This document shows, piece by piece, positions 18,661-30,236 of a stretch of DNA of 64,000 bases; position 1 is the stretch's first letter, and each line of letters starts with the position of its first letter. Under the pieces are notes generated by a model. The model ran no database searches. It worked only from the letters and a program-made list of their open reading frames with translations, and was not told the DNA's origin. The stretch is from Diphasiastrum complanatum (taxonomy: Eukaryota > Streptophyta > Lycopodiopsida > Lycopodiales > Lycopodiaceae): positions 4,723,079-4,787,078 of the forward strand of contig CM055107.1 in the NCBI GenBank assembly GCA_029204225.1. The letters are read 5' to 3'. The translations under genes and the position numbers were made by a program.

Positions 18661-19723
18661 GACCCAGTGATAGAAGGTGTTGAAGTATGGGCTGATCTAC
18701 TACAGACCAATGTCACTCTACATTTCCGTGTGTTGTGGAAATACACTGGAAAATGGAGACAAGATTTAGGCAACATGGACAAAGCTCAAGAATTAGCTCC
18801 CAAACTTCCTAAGGTAACCTTACACCTTACCAATCCACTCAACGAGCAAGGGGACATTAAGCTTCCAACCATGCACGCTAACTCACGAGTAGTATCAGCT
18901 CTACTAGATGGAGGCTATGGAGTCAATATCATATCCACTTCACTAATGAAAGAATGAGGACTACAAGTGTATAGGCCAAATTGTCAACTCCGAATGGCTG
19001 ATCAAAGTGTTGTTCGACCAGAAGGTGCGATACCAAGTGTATTGGTTAAAATTGTCGGGTTGAAAGTTACATTTGATTTGGTTATTTTGGATATTTCAAA
19101 CAATAACGCTTACGTAATTGAGACCAATCTGTGACCATTGATTCTATAGAAAAGATCAAGCCAACATGAATAATGGATGATGGATCATCCACTACCGAAT
19201 CTCTATTGGAACCATACTGTGAAACTCAAGAAATGATGCACTACACTCATCCTACTGATATTATCAATTGGAGTCATAGTTTAGCAACGATTGATTGTGT
19301 CAATGCAGAATACTATGCTTTAAATACTAGCTAATGAAGAAGGGCCAGGTGAACCATCAATCACTTTGGATACTCCCATCTTTAATGTTCGACTTATTGA
19401 AATTCTCCCGCACAATGATCAATTGTTAAACGTTTCTTGGCTACCGACTAATGAATCGGTCTCGCTGTATGTAGACGAAGAAAGTGTTTTACAATCCTAT
19501 CCACCCCATGATTTAGAGGAAATTTCCGACATGGCTATATTAGACTACATGGGAGCGCTTCCACAACGTTTGATCCTGGAATCTTTTAAATTGTGACCAT
19601 TCTTGAATAAGTTACGATGGCAGTTGTTGGAGCACGTTCACAAAGAACAGCATGCCATCAGGGTTACACTCAACAAGGAGATCTATGATGAGAAAGCCCG
19701 ACAATGCTGCCATTGGCGTGGAA
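18661..19723 (+). pseudogene. G1 aspartic protease and linker
   Basis: EGVEVWADLLQ, VLWKYTGKW and LPKVTLHLTN precede the protease motif SALLDGGYGVNII (D-G-G for the usual D-T/S-G), then QLRMADQS-like sequence after a stop. The linker LDTPIFNVRLIEI, LNVSWLPTNES and LDYMGALPQ (to 19.6 kb) matches the equivalent place in G5 (MDTPITFGVNMINVAWLS). Stops lie at 18955 and about 19130. Sequence ends abruptly at the 3' LTR fragment. Confidence 0.75.
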
Positions 19724-20661
19724 CAACCATTTGTAATAGTTCAACTTAGAAAGTCTAAGTTTAAAATTTAATTCCTAAGTTCAAAGTTTAAATTCTAAGT
19801 TCATTGCAAGTGCACTTCATTTGGTTGAGAGAAGGTACTTTACAAGTTAATTAGCATTAAGCTTAAGTTTAGTCTCATAAGTAGGAGGCAAGTACAGCGA
19901 CAATATGTACTGAAAGGGGCGCTGCAGTGGCCGGTACTGGTACATCCTGGGTGCTGCCAAAGGAGGAACCGGTGCCGTGGGTGCTGCCAAGGGAAGAGGA
20001 TGTGCCGTGAGTGCTGCCACTAGAGGAGCCACTGTGGATGTGGAGCTGCAAGAGAAAACCTGGGCACAGATGGTGGCCTGCCATAAAGACCTGGCACTGC
20101 AGAAGTGAACGACGATGGAGGGGCTGCAGGCCTGAATGGCATCGATGGCACTGGAGGAGCTGTGCGGCGCACATATACCCTCTGAGGAACTGAACATAGG
20201 TCCACCACTCTTGGCATATATGGGAGTGGATGTGGGCCTTCCACAACACTTGTATAAGCTATTGTGATAATAGAACACTCTTTGTGTTATCCATTTATGC
20301 TATCTTGTGTTCCCATTGGTGATTGAATACCTTGTGGTAGGCGCTTGAGCCCCACTTTTTGCATTTGATTATGGGATAATTGTTTATCTTTCATCTCTAA
20401 TCCCTTGGAGTTGAATAGGATTATTTAGACCTTTAGGTAAGAAATTACTAGTTGGAGGGCAGCCATAGTGATGCTTAAATATTCTCTTTCTAATTAGGAT
20501 CATCTTCTAGTAGGGACACCGCCTTAGAAAAAGCTTAATCAATCAATAAAACCATGATTTGAGTGGATCTTACCCGTACTTACCCTACACAACGGCCTTT
20601 AGGATCCTTTCTAACTCTATTAGACGGGAGACCGCCATAATAGATCTTAGGAAAGAACTAA
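19724..20661 (+). repeat. G1 3' LTR, truncated and carrying a 0.3-kb insertion
   Basis: Matches the 5' LTR from 16223 to about 16890 except for an insertion at about 19882-20190 and small deletions (for example the 'attaggccttctccaacgg' stretch is absent). Confidence 0.85.
19882..20190. other. GC-rich insertion in the G1 3' LTR
   Basis: About 309 bp absent from the 5' LTR and much richer in G+C than its surroundings. It contains three 30-bp tandem units (19949-20038; core GGGTGCTGCCAA). Minus-strand frames are open and rich in Pro, Ser and Ala (for example TAPPVPSMPFRPAAPP) across the insertion. It looks like a captured gene fragment or satellite piece; I do not recognise the source. Confidence 0.6.
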
Positions 20662-20805
20662 AAGTATTCATCCATAAGTTCAGATAATAAACTATATGAT
20701 AAATTTTTGCATACAAACATCGTTGGGGTTTTGTGTACATTGAAACTTGAAAAGAAATCCACAAATATATTCAAAGAAATAAACCAACTTAATCGGACTA
20801 ATTTT

Positions 20806-21190
20806 TTATCCCATGCTTATCTTCAATGCATTTTTTACATAATTATATAGCTTGCAACGAAATGATTCTAAAACTGCAACATCTGGAGCAACCCATTCAT
20901 CACTTCCAAAACTAGGTAATGGAATTGAGACTATTTGCCCAAAATTTTCTTTTATATCAGGAATGTACATAGATTCATAAAAAAAGATCCCACAATCAAC
21001 AATATCTTTTGCAGTTCTACCTCTATATTGCAATTGTCCAATATCAGTGTGTACTACATCTAACACACTTGCAAGAGATCCACTTGGCTCCCATTCATTT
21101 ACATTGAATGGATATAAAATTGCAAGGGAAAAATAATCTTGGCAAGTTTAGTAATAGATGATAATGAATGACAAAAATCAAACTATTGTA
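20806..21190 (-). pseudogene. Ulp1-like (C48) cysteine peptidase fragment
   Basis: Minus-strand frame with YFSLAILYPFNV, SVLDVVHTD and IVDCGIFFYESMYI, ending LYNYVKNALKI and a stop at 20806. Ulp1/SENP peptidases have HWxLxxI, a D, and a Q-x-x-x-DCGxF block with the catalytic cysteine. Here DCG is present, and the position of the catalytic histidine seems to be Tyr (DYFSLAI). Such domains are often carried by plant DNA transposons. Its partner could be the DDE transposase relic at 26.5-29.1 kb, from which it would have been separated by G4; this is inference. Confidence 0.5.
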
Positions 21191-21484
21191 AATATATCAA
21201 TACTCATAGTTGCTTTTTATGTGATCTTGATGGTTGACTCCTTTCACATTTATTTCTGAATGCATATATACATGTTGGACTAAAATTTCAGAAATAGAGT
21301 GTTTTATTGAAGAGAAGCACAGAGTCGATTGAGGAGCACAACTTCCTTGATGGCGCCATTCGTTATGTGCAGCAAAAATTTGAAACACTGAACTATGAAT
21401 ATGACAATATGTGTAGGCAAAAAGCCATGAATCTGAAAATATGTGTAGGAAAAATTTGAAACATTGAACTATTTGGCGCTACGA
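21191..21484. other. Junction zone left of G4
   Basis: Contains two imperfect copies of GCAAAAATTTGAAACACTGAACTAT (21372 and about 21451) and of ATATGTGTAGG. No gene seen. G4 is cut off at about 21485. Confidence 0.5.
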
Positions 21485-21489
21485 GTTTG

Positions 21490-23130
21490 GTTAAGTGTAA
21501 GGGCATTTCAGGCAACTCAGCAGGGCTGGTGGTGTCATTGGATTGGATCTGGCATTTCCATTTGCCAGCATGATTCCAGAGAACATGGAAAAGAAGAGTG
21601 AAATTGGCTTGCAGTAAATCTCCCCAGACTTCGGTACCTTCAAGGGTTTTGTTCTCAAAAGGCTTGTGAGGTACTTGATAAGAGGTGGAAGATTGTTGAT
21701 CGACATTGCGGATTTGCTGGTGATACTGGTGATGCAGTCGAATTTCTTCAGATGGGTGTGGATAAACTATCGAGGTTGAATCTTCACTTGGAGGGGTAGC
21801 CTGTTGCTGAGTTTTGCTGGGTGCAAGTGTAGGGGCTTGGCGTTGGATTTGTGCCTGAGTCAAGGCCCAAGTAGGATGAGTTTCAACTGGTAAAATTTTC
21901 ACTTGCACTGAGCAGACAGGAGCAGCAGGTTTGGATCGGGATGGGCAGTCCTTCATGTGATGTTCAATACCATAGTTTTCACAAGCTGGACGAAAAATGA
22001 AGTTTATTTGGGCAGCGAATACTAGGATGCTTACCTGCACAGATAAAACATTCTCGTATTGCAGGGAGTTGATGCGCAGCAAAAAAAACTTGGGTTGGAT
22101 TGTAAGCTTGGGCATTGGGATCCACTGTTTGAGCATTGGAATCATATGTATAATAAACAACCGTTTCAGTAGAGTATTGCGGGTGAGTATTGTCTTCCAC
22201 ATAGTAGGTTGCATCGATGGTATTCGGATCAAGATAATGGACAGCTTGTTGTGGGGCAGGTTGATTAACAACAAACTGTTGACGTGGTGGTTGGTACTGA
22301 TTTGGTGCAGTTGGTCGTGGATGGTAGACCCCTGGTCGTGGCACAGGCTGTTGTGTAGGGTAGGGGCGGTATGCTCGATAGATGGTGGGTCTAGTTGCTG
22401 CTGGAAAATGGTTTTGCAGTTGAGGGCATTCATTAGCAGTATGATGTTGTGAGCAGATTGGACACCAGACATTTTCTCTTGCTGGAAAGGATTTCTCAGC
22501 AATATGTTTCATGGCGTTTTGGAAATAGACAATGAGCTTATCCATATGAGATTGTTGAGCTTTTTGCCAGGTTTCCATTTGATGTAGAAGTTCAGAAGGG
22601 CAATATTTACAGACTTCGGGTGATTAGGACGGTCCGGATTCTTAGATCTCTTTTCACGATGGTCAAAGTCATCGTCGGAATCTTCGTCTTCCTCACAGAT
22701 AGCATCAGTCATCACATTTTTAAGTTGATCATAAAGGTCAACTGGTTTGAGTCCACGACGGATGTTTTTTGGCAATCCAACCAAGAACAGTTTTATGGCC
22801 ATACGTTCGGTGATATTTTCATCAACACAATCTACTTTGAGACGTTTAAAATGCACAATGTAGTTTCAAACAGACTCTTCGCGATGCATCTTGATATGGG
22901 TAATTTGGATGAATGGGCTCTGAGTCAGTTTAGATGGTTTGAAATGCTTGGCGAGAGCGTCCTTGAGGGTGGTCCAAGAAGCAAGATCAGAAGCTTCAAT
23001 ATTCAAATACCACTCCTTGGCTGTTCCATAGAGTATGGAAAATAGGCGAAGCTTTTCAGTTTTGGAGGTATCTCCATAAAAACGACATGTATTATCATTA
23101 CCCAGTCTCGTATTTTCTGGTACTGTCTTC
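21490..23130 (-). pseudogene. G4 Gag copy 2
   Basis: Starts in mid-capsid with NDNTCRFYGDTSKTEKLRLF, then AKEWYLNIE, LAKHFKPSKLTQSPF, NIRRGLKP, an acidic EEDEDSDDDFDH stretch, and a first zinc finger CPICSQHHTANEC. A long Pro/Gln/Tyr-rich linker follows (YRPYPTQQPVPRPG, DATYYVEDN), then CFICAGKHPSIRC, and a third finger CENYGIEHHMKDC in which the second Cys is Tyr. The end TEVWGDLLQANFT and VLWNHAGKW is shared with G1. Frame changes occur near 22860, 22560 and 22000. Confidence 0.78.
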
Positions 23131-23139
23131 TTTCTTCCC

Positions 23140-24130
23140 TCAGCCGTACCTCGGTGCCGCGTTTGGTGCCCCTTGATGATATGGATAAGAAGTTGGATAA
23201 GGACTTCTCTTCTGTTGAACAATCCGGGGGTTAAACGGGCAAAATGCCGTATTGTGCGATGTTGCATTGCATAGATGGCAAAATCTATGTGTCAATCTTA
23301 GATTTTGCTTTAGGACTGGACACTCGTTCGCTGTATGGTTTTGCATGCACACTGAACACCATACATTCTCCCGTCGTGGATATTGTAGTTGGTTTGGTTT
23401 CGGTTGATGTGGCGTTGCTGCTACAGATCCTTGTAAGGCTTTCAGTTTCTGATCAAACTGCGTCGTAAGTTGCTCCATCTACTGTTTGTGTAATTTTGTC
23501 ATTTGATCCAACAATAATTCTGTGGATAGAGCGGATGCGTTTGATGATGATGATGCTATCGAGGGAGTAGGAGTGTGGGTGGATGGATATTCGTCGTCAG
23601 ATCCCTCATCCTCTTCCCCGATGGCATCTTCCATAGCTTCTTGTAGAGTAACGTACTGCTCCCGTTGTTTCAGTTCTCTTCTGATGCTTCGTGGTAGTCC
23701 GGCTAGGAACTACATGATCAGGAGTTAGGATTGCCAAGCACTCGGATCGTAGATGTTTGACCCATTCAATATAGTCCCTGACCCTTTCTCGTTTTCCCAT
23801 CTTGACTTTACTCAGTAGGAGAAATGGGTTTTCCAAGAACTTCCTTGGTTTAAAGCGCGTAATGAGAGCCGCTTTAACTGCTTCCCAGGTAGATTTTTCT
23901 TCCTCTGACAGGTTGAAAAACCAATCCTGTACCACTGCCAATAAGGACATGGGAAACAACATCAACTTTTTCGCAGGTGTCCGTTCGCCGTAGATTTCAC
24001 AAGCTTGCTCGTAGATATGGAGAAATCGGATGGGATCTGATGATCCGTCGTATTTTGGTATTTCCATCCGTGGTGCTCTTCGAACTGCTTGCAAGGGAGC
24101 GACAAGTACGGGTTGGCCCATTGTTTCCAT
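23140..24130 (-). pseudogene. G4 Gag copy 1
   Basis: From 24130: METMGQPVLVAP, PRMEIPKYDGSSDPIRFLHIYE, ACEIYGE, LMLFPMSLLAVVQDWFFNL, ITRFKPRKFLENPF. After a frame break, an acidic stretch and two fingers follow (WCSVCMQNHTANEC and CHLCNATSHNTAFC), then a Tyr/Pro-rich tail ending APRYG. The same order is then repeated by copy 2, with different residues, so this is a duplicated or recombined gag and not an assembly repeat. Confidence 0.78.
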
Positions 24131-24234
24131 TGGTGCTGGTTCCGGTTTTGCCTCTTGTTGCGCAGCTACTAATCTGGGAAGGTGTGGTGCTTAATTTGCT
24201 ATCCTTCTTGTTACTGATCGTCCAGATCTCAGAT

Positions 24235-25552
24235 TCATCCGATGGTGGATTCCAAAGTAGTTGGATCTTGCTTGTACAGTGGGATGCAGTCTGGATCTTA
24301 AGGATCTAATCAATCTGATCGACCGGAAGTGAAATTTAGGCCTTGCACGGTGGTTTTTCCTTGATAACTTTTTACTCCTTGCACTGATTGACCTGAGATT
24401 TTGGAAGAAGCTAAATCTGATGTAGATCTTTCCATTGATCTAGTCTGCGAGGGTTCTCTTGTGCAAGGATTGGATGTGCGAGGGTTCTTTAGCTGTTTTT
24501 GCAGATAAAAAACTTGATATCTCTCAGATCTTTGAGAAGTAACTCTCTCAAGGATCGCGGTAGCTGAATCTTGGCCAGATCTCACTATGGAAAGCTTTGC
24601 GAGAGTTAACTCTTGCACTAAGTGAAAATTTCACTGTATGTGAGGGTCCAAAACCACTATTTTGGCTTGATCTTCACCAAATCTCTGTACTAACTCTCGC
24701 AGGCTTCATTATTGATGAAAATGGACATTCTGAATTGATTGAGAGGGTCTGCGAGAGTTCTTACTAGAAGGATTTGCTAGATCTTCAATTTTTAGTGATT
24801 TTTTAGCACTTAAATCCAATTTTCTGCTCACTGGAATCAAACTAACTCTCGCAGGCTCTTCTGTGTCCTTGTATCTAAGAGATGGAACTTCAGAATCCTC
24901 TGCGAGAGTTCCTGCCCACTGGAACTGAAAATTTTGGTGCCTACGAGAGTTCTCTGGTACTTTCCCGTCTTTTTTTCACTGGGATCTCTCGCATAGGCAC
25001 TCAGACATCAAACTAACTCTCGCAAGCTTCTCTGTGTCCTGGTCTCACTGAGATGGAACTTCAAAGGACTCTGCGAGAGTTCTGGTGTAGATTTGCATTT
25101 TTTTGAATTTTTCAAGGGTTTTTGGAATTTTTTATGATTTTTCTCTGATTTTTGCAATCTGCTTGGAACTAACTCTCGCAGGCTTCTATGCAGGTCTGGA
25201 ACAGTACTTTAGAGCTGCTGCCAGTCATGCAAGGGTTAACTCTCATTGGTTTTGGAGATATTAAAATTTGATGAGATTTTAGGCTCTTTTTTCCTCCAAA
25301 ATACAGATTGGTGTGTTTTTTTTTTGGGTTTTTTGGCTGGTTGGTTTGGGTTTCAATCCCTTAGAGGTTGTTCAGGGCCTCCTCTACCCTCTCACACCTC
25401 CTCCGCTAGCTGTGAACATTCCAAACACAAAAAATTACAGAAGACTAACTCTAAACTCCCAAAAATCTACCTAAAACTACTCTAAAAAGCAAGAAATAGC
25501 TAAAATGCAGCTACACTAGTTAGTGGAAGCCTATCCCTGGCAACAGTGCCAC
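24235..25552 (-). promoter_or_regulatory. G4 leader with alternating TGCGAGAGTT / AACTCTCGCA motif
   Basis: Untranslated leader of the G4/G5 family. About a dozen copies of the motif or one-base variants lie between 24.44 and 25.25 kb on both strands: TGCGAGAGTTAACTCTTGCA at 24598-24617, and single copies near 24691, 24748, 24840, 24898, 24942, 25014, 25071 and 25171. A flanking extension (ACTAACTCTCGCAGGCTTC) recurs. No coding frame. Confidence 0.65.
25534..25551 (-). promoter_or_regulatory. G4 primer-binding site, tRNA-Asp type
   Basis: The minus strand reads TGGCACTGTTGCCAGGGA, the tRNA-Asp site TGGCGCCGTTGCCGGGGA with changes at CG positions as expected from methylcytosine decay. It is one base from the LTR. 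Confidence 0.75.
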
Positions 25553-26286
25553 TGTGGGGTCTTCGATCCAACGTTGTAATAGCCCTCCCGCCTGTCAACA
25601 AGGGTTAGTTCACTGGATAGACACCTAAATATGCATAGATGCTACTTTTGATTGTTGGTGAAAGGAAATTGTAGAATAGAAGAGAAAGAAGGAGAAGAGA
25701 GAAAGAGAGAGATAGAGTTGAGGGGGAGGTTAGCTCAAAAGCTCAAGATGCATGCTAATGGAGAAACCATAACTATTAAAACAAGAACATAGAAATGGAA
25801 ACAATTAGAAACACACAACAAAAAGCATTAGCATGAGTGCTTAGCAAATGAGGATGCTTGGCTCTCCAAATTGGTAGAGTTTCTTCCTTCTCATTAAGCA
25901 TGGAAATAGAGTACAAATGGTGTCTTTTTATAAAATGGGAAAGGCCCTTGCCCCAAAATCCTATTGGCTAATATTTACATCGATCCTATCCATTCATCTT
26001 GGACCCAACTTGATCCAAGGGTCCACAAAAAGTACATTGAAATTCACAAGATTCATGTGAGTCCCAAATTGGACCCAACTCTAAAAAAGTAGTCTCTAAG
26101 TTTAAAATTGACTTCGGGCCTCAAGTTTTATTTCACTTACAAAGGTCCCAAGCCTATTATTTTATTTACAACTTAGCTTGCGTGCTCATTGGGCCATGGG
26201 CTTATACGCGCAGGATGCCATGCCCTCACAACACATTTTATTGGACGATTTTATTTATTTACACTTCGTCGGGAATACCCCCAACA
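25553..26286 (-). repeat. G4 5' LTR
   Basis: TGTGGGGTCTTCGATCC...ACCCCCAACA in plus coordinates. It is homologous along its length to the G5 LTRs at 46800-47631 and 56288-57115, but shorter through internal deletions after about 25640. Confidence 0.85.
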
Positions 26287-26504
26287 ACATATAAAATAAT
26301 TTTTGTGAAAAGAGATTTGGCAATTAAAATATTGGGTTATACTCTCAATGAGACTACAAAAGATCATCTGCAATGGCCCTTTATTTGAGTTAAATTGATA
26401 TGAGCAAAAAGAAAAATTTAGAATTTTTTGGATCCATATGAAAGGAGATTATTCCTTCATGACAAAATCATTTGTCTGAATCTTGGAGAGGATGATAATG
26501 ATAA

Positions 26505-29055
26505 TTAAGCAATTTCCTGTAATAGATTTTTGATATAATACAAGGATCTCTTTTTTGTAATGAATTTGAATGCCTTTCGAAAAATCGCAACATTTGGTGA
26601 GTTTTTAGCTTGATATTTAAATTGTGCTCTTCTGTAAAACCATTGAAAAAGTTGAACTAAATATTTATTTCTTGAATTGTGTCCTCCATGATTTGTAGCT
26701 CTATGAAATACTCCTCTTGCTTGCCAATGAGATTTTTCCATGCCTTGTGAAGACCAAATACTTAAGCTCCCATATTCTTTTTGCAAAATAAGTTGCATGA
26801 TGAAGAACGATGTGCTGCAAACAAGAGTTTTTATTAGTTACATCAATAGAAAAAATATAAGCTTGAATGAGATAAGTACCAGATAATGATATAGATTAAC
26901 ACCATGTAATGTGTAACGTTGTCTTTTTTCCCAACAATCATGTATAGATTTTACAAATGTAGTGCAATGATTTTGCAAAGTCCTCATATCTTCTGATGAT
27001 AGGTTTTCTTTCCTGATTACACCTATGAGTTTGTGTAAGTTGGTTCACACTTGTTCCTTTTCCACTCAATTACTTCCTTCCAGTGTTTGTGTGGCTTGAA
27101 CAATTTCTCTCCAAATTTCGTATCTGACACTTGATTCTTTGCATGTGTGATTGGATAAGAATCTTCTTGCTTTAGAACCTCCAATTGATGGCTTATTAGG
27201 AACGTTTCCTTTTTTTCCGGAGAGTCTGTCACTTTTTTCAATCATGACATTCCCTTTATGTAGTCCTGCATTTGACAGAACTATTTCCAATCTCCTAAAT
27301 GCTGCGAACATTTTTTAATGGAATTGACAGAACACTTTTCATATTTGGAATTTCGGCTTCTTGTGTTGGGCCAGTGTTTTTTTGGGCCAATGTTTGATCG
27401 TCCCAGATTCATATTGTAGCAATCCTTCATGCAATAAAGACATAGATGCTTTGATGTTGTCCCATGAGAGACATTATACATACATTTTAATGTTTTCAAA
27501 TCCCCTACAAGGTGCCATTGAATTTGAAAGCTTCCATGGTTTTTGACTGTAAATTTCTCACCCTCCAAATGTCTCTTTATAATATCGCCATAATTTGTTC
27601 TTAAAAATATCCATAAAAGTATTTTATGGTCCTCTTTCAAGACCTATAGAGAAGCAAGTAATGCATGACATGTCAATAAAAAATGGCAAGGTATGAAATG
27701 TTATTAACAATACTTTAAATGAAAATTGAAATGAATGCCGCCAACCACCATATGTGATTTTTCGATTGAACATTAAATGTTTGATCATCTATATCTGAAG
27801 TTTTGTTCATCAAAGTGACACTCACTCGTTCCAACTTTTGACTTTTGATGATTTCAGATTCATCCAATTTTATTACAATAATGCTCTTTCCATTTACTTG
27901 ATGTTCGTCTAGTTTATAGAATCGAATAATATATTTTAGAACATTTTCAATATCAAGGAAAATATTATTGCAATCGTTGTAATTGAGCTCACCATATTCT
28001 GATTTGTATAATTCAGTTATATGAAGTGGTTGGCCAACTACTTTGAACATTCCGTCATTATAATAATTTCATGCTAATCGACCCGATATGGAATTACCCG
28101 AAGCCTAAGTTTTCTTCACCGTCACTTGAGAAAAAGTTTTTTTAACTATTCTAAAAAAAGTAGAATAAGCATTTTTGCTAATTCCAGAAATATCACATGG
28201 ACCCACAATCACATTTGCATCCAAGTATAATTAAACCTTAATCAAAACAATCTCTGCAATTTCATTTTTCATTTTTTCAAACTGAGCATTTTTCATCATT
28301 TTCTTTGCTGACTGTCTTTCGTAAAACATGACTTAAAGATGATCCAATGCATGAATGATCTGTTAAATAGTGCCTTGCCACCAAACATGATCTACAACAA
28401 ACATATGAAATTCATATTACGTTTAATAAATAAATAATCCATGTTATTAAGTGCAAATCAAACTTAGATGACATATACAAATCAAATAAACAGTTTATAT
28501 TAAAACATACTTGAATGCTCAAATTCTTTTTTTTTCTGATTGTCGCTATGTGTAGATAAGTCATCAATATTCTTCATCGGTACTCTTTTTCTTTTCCTCT
28601 TCATCATTGCCTTTTTGATAACTTTTATATCAACAACAGAGTTTAAACTCTCGGATCGCAACTTTTTCATGGATTCTAACATTTCTTGGTTTGATCCTCG
28701 AAGAGTAGTGACTGTAGCATTCAACTCTGACATAGCATTCTTGAGTGCATTGTTTTCAGCACTAGTGTGTTGCACATAATAAAGCAATTGCTGATTTGCA
28801 CGTTGCAATTGTTGATTAGCAAACTGTAATTGCTGATTAAGAGAGAAGATGAGTTACAGACTTAAAATTTGGACACAAATTGGTAGCTGGATCATTAGGA
28901 TAAATTGATCCATCCACCCACAAATCTATATTCATATGATTATTCATTCTCAATTCTCTAACTATTGTAGCAACATTCTCTACAACTTTCGAATTTTTCT
29001 TAATAATTGGAGTGCATTCCATAAGAAGAGCAACATGCAAATGGAACATTGCCAT
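26505..29055 (-). pseudogene. DDE-type DNA transposase relic, superfamily unassigned
   Basis: Minus-strand pieces in order. 29055-28837: MAMFHLHVALLMECTP. 28830-28500: a Gln/Asn-rich coiled coil (QQLQFANQQLQRANQQLL), ending in a basic KRKRKRV stretch. 28050-27715: GKSIIVIKLDESEIIKSQKL, candidate first Asp. 27640-27281: FLRTNYGDIIKRHLEG, WHLVGDLKTLKCM (candidate second Asp), then SKHLCLYCMKD (a CX2C pair between D and E). 27311-27023: basic linker. 26800-26505: YGSLSIWSSQGMEKSHWQAR (candidate Glu), then FHRATNHGG and LFQWFYRRAQF. Stops and possible short introns separate the pieces. The order D, D, CX2C, E and the closing 'EKSHxxAR...H' block fit a cut-and-paste transposase; I cannot place the superfamily. 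Terminal repeats were not found. Confidence 0.55.
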
Positions 29056-29504
29056 TGTTGAAAGCTACAATCCGTAAATGCTTCAAACTACAGTAAATCA
29101 ACATGAATAGATCTAGCATACCTTACTTTTGTAATGTTTATGTCGCGTTGAAAATAGTCTCGCCTCATATTTCACTATAAGCATACAATGATTTCAGAGG
29201 TTCTGCTACTCCCGCTTCAGTTTTTGCATTGAGCACACCAAGATTTTCAGTCTTAAAGCTCTAGTCCCGAATATTGGAACAAGCATGAAGAGAAGTTATT
29301 ACATCTCATGCTTAACTAACTATTATCTGAAGTTAACCATACCAATTAAACGTCAAGCAAGGCCGAAAACTCTAAAAACGACGACCAGTAGTTATCGGTT
29401 TGTATTCTCTCTCTACGTAACCTCTCTCTAAAGTGAAATTTCTTAAAGGGCCCATTTAAAGCCCATATTTCTCCTAATGGCATGAATCCTCGAGGGGTGG
29501 TTGG

Positions 29505-30230
29505 GTGATAAAGTTTAAAACCTCAGAGATCGAGGCAGACAAAGAGTTGGATAAACTACCAGCCTTGGGAGAGCAACCGGCTTGGAGAACACTTGTTTTT
29601 GAGAAAACTCCTAATTCTATAAGGAGTTATGTTGCCAGTCCTCGCCAACTACGAGTAGATCTGTATCATGTGCCGATGCCACATCGTAATAAATGAAAAG
29701 ATTTAAGTGTGCCAATGGACAAAATCAATATCTAGACTCCAAATTGGCCCATAATCTACTAGCACTACAATTGGGCAAATTTAGTTGATTTCCACCTTGT
29801 CTTACAAGCTTATCAACATGAATATATGTTTTCACCAGATCCGACAGTTAGGCGATCCGCGTTGTTCGCAAAAGATTTGACAATGTTGGCGTCGGTATCC
29901 ACAAGATGGGATGATTGCCTTTCTACTTTGGCTTTTGATCCTAATAAACCGATGGCATCCGACACCGTGCAAGATCAGCTGCCAATATGAAGGTTGTACT
30001 ATCATGCCGCAATGATGGGTGGCTCTTGGGAATCAATATTTACAGCATGGACTACATCCAAGTGGCTGGTCGGTGCAAATAACTGTTTTCTATCACACAA
30101 TATTAATTTCAAGACTGCTTGCCTATAGTTCATGGAAAAGGTTCAGTACCATCTCATCAAGGTACGCCAACCAGAGCCTGAAGTAAATAATCTCGCCAGG
30201 TGTCATGGGACTGCCACCAGTTTTGGTGGG
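29505..30230 (+). pseudogene. G3 extra gene (aORF), conserved C-terminal domain
   Basis: The reading frame gives LPALGEQPAW, FEKTPNSIRSYVASPRQLRV, then after stops NWANLV, FSPDPTVRRSALFAKDL, MLASVSTRWDDC, AFDPNKPMASDTVQDQL, YYHAAMMGG, FTAWTTSKWLVGANNCFL and FMEKVQYHLIKV. The same order is found in G5 (47.64-48.3 kb, minus) and partly in G2 (40.08-40.44 kb). It lies between pol and the polypurine tract. In-frame stops occur at about 29695, 29732, 29990 and 30127. I do not know a function. Confidence 0.7.
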
Positions 30231-30236
30231 GGATAC
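30222..30236 (+). promoter_or_regulatory. G3 polypurine tract
   Basis: TTTTGGTGGGGGATAC lies directly before the LTR start TGTTGGAGG. The same tract precedes the G2 LTR. Confidence 0.7.

Larger units (their letters stand above)
16175..20661 (+). mobile_element. Ty3/gypsy retrotransposon G1, internally deleted
   Basis: 5' LTR (16175-16900), tRNA-Asp primer site, long motif-rich leader, gag (from 18113), protease (18.66-19.6 kb), then a jump into a 3' LTR copy (19724-20661). Reverse transcriptase, RNase H and integrase are missing. The protease/linker resembles that of G5 (VDGGSGFNLI there, LDGGYGVNII here). The 3' LTR lacks the first 48 and last about 10 LTR bases, so no target-site duplication can be read. 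Confidence 0.85.
21485..26286 (-). mobile_element. Ty3/gypsy retrotransposon G4, 5' part only (LTR, leader, doubled gag)
   Basis: Same family as G5: the LTR and 1.3-kb leader (24.24-26.29 kb) match 54.98-57.12 kb nearly base for base. Minus orientation: 5' LTR at 25553-26286, primer site, leader, gag copy 1, gag copy 2. The element stops at about 21485, just before the place where the protease begins in the related G1 (LPEMPLHLTK in G4, LPKVTLHLTN in G1). The pol genes, extra gene and 3' LTR are missing. Confidence 0.85.

Noticed and set aside
19847-20278. Minus-strand Pro/Ser-rich frame as a complete small gene
   Set aside because: It spans both the LTR and the insertion; only the inserted part is compositionally unusual, and no start or splice signals support it.
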